This document shows positions 64,000-64,000 of a stretch of DNA of 64,000 nt, in pieces. The DNA is from Bretschneidera sinensis (lineage: Eukaryota > Streptophyta > Magnoliopsida > Brassicales > Akaniaceae), in assembly GCA_023935145.1 (NCBI GenBank), contig CM043698.1:143758001-143822000 (forward strand). The letters are read 5' to 3'. Under the pieces are notes generated by a model. The model saw nothing but the letters and a program-made list of their open reading frames with translations. It made no database searches and was not told where the DNA came from. How positions within the stretch are numbered: position 1 is the stretch's first letter; each line of letters opens with the position of its first letter. Made by a program: the position numbers and the translations under genes.

Positions 64000-64000
64000 T

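Overview
The window looks like AT-rich nuclear DNA from a flowering plant. The evidence is a cytosolic-type tRNA-Phe(GAA) gene with plant-style flanks (TATA-like stretch about 30 nt upstream, CAA near the start, T-run terminator), decayed tRNA-derived SINE-like sequences, and splice-like signals typical of plant introns. The species cannot be named from the sequence. There are no bacterial-type operons and no intact long protein gene.

Positions 1 to about 62,923 form one head-to-tail tandem array. It has 19 complete units of 3,207-3,217 bp and a truncated twentieth. Each unit carries one tRNA-Phe gene on the + strand, at unit offset 532-604. The window opens at the phase I call the unit start, so the array probably continues to the left. 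Units differ by only a few substitutions, a 16-18 nt poly-A run and one 9-bp duplication. Thirteen of the 20 tRNA genes have the canonical sequence. Seven are variants: four with G51C, one with C48T, and two with G51C plus C69T.

The rest of each unit is about 3.1 kb of AT-rich spacer. It holds two related SINE-head-like copies, a third tRNA-like block, a pair of direct repeats about 400 bp apart, and on the minus strand a set of exon-like blocks with good splice signals (a possible gene fragment amplified with the tRNA).

The right edge records how the array evolves. Unit 20 matches the consensus for its first 286 bp, then diverges increasingly and stops near 62,923. A 315-bp block of that edge-type sequence, including its double-mutant tRNA, also sits inside unit 16. 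This points to gene conversion or unequal crossing-over. Units 4-6 and 7-9 share the same ordered marker pattern, suggesting duplication of a three-unit block.

From 62,924 to 64,000 the sequence is single copy. The far right carries, on the minus strand, the last 96 codons of an open frame that enters from beyond the window. It is followed by three to four diverged 40-60 bp repeats and then a TATA-like box. This order (polyprotein-like C-terminus, repeated enhancer-like modules, TATA box) resembles the 3' end of an LTR element or endogenous pararetrovirus, but that assignment is tentative.
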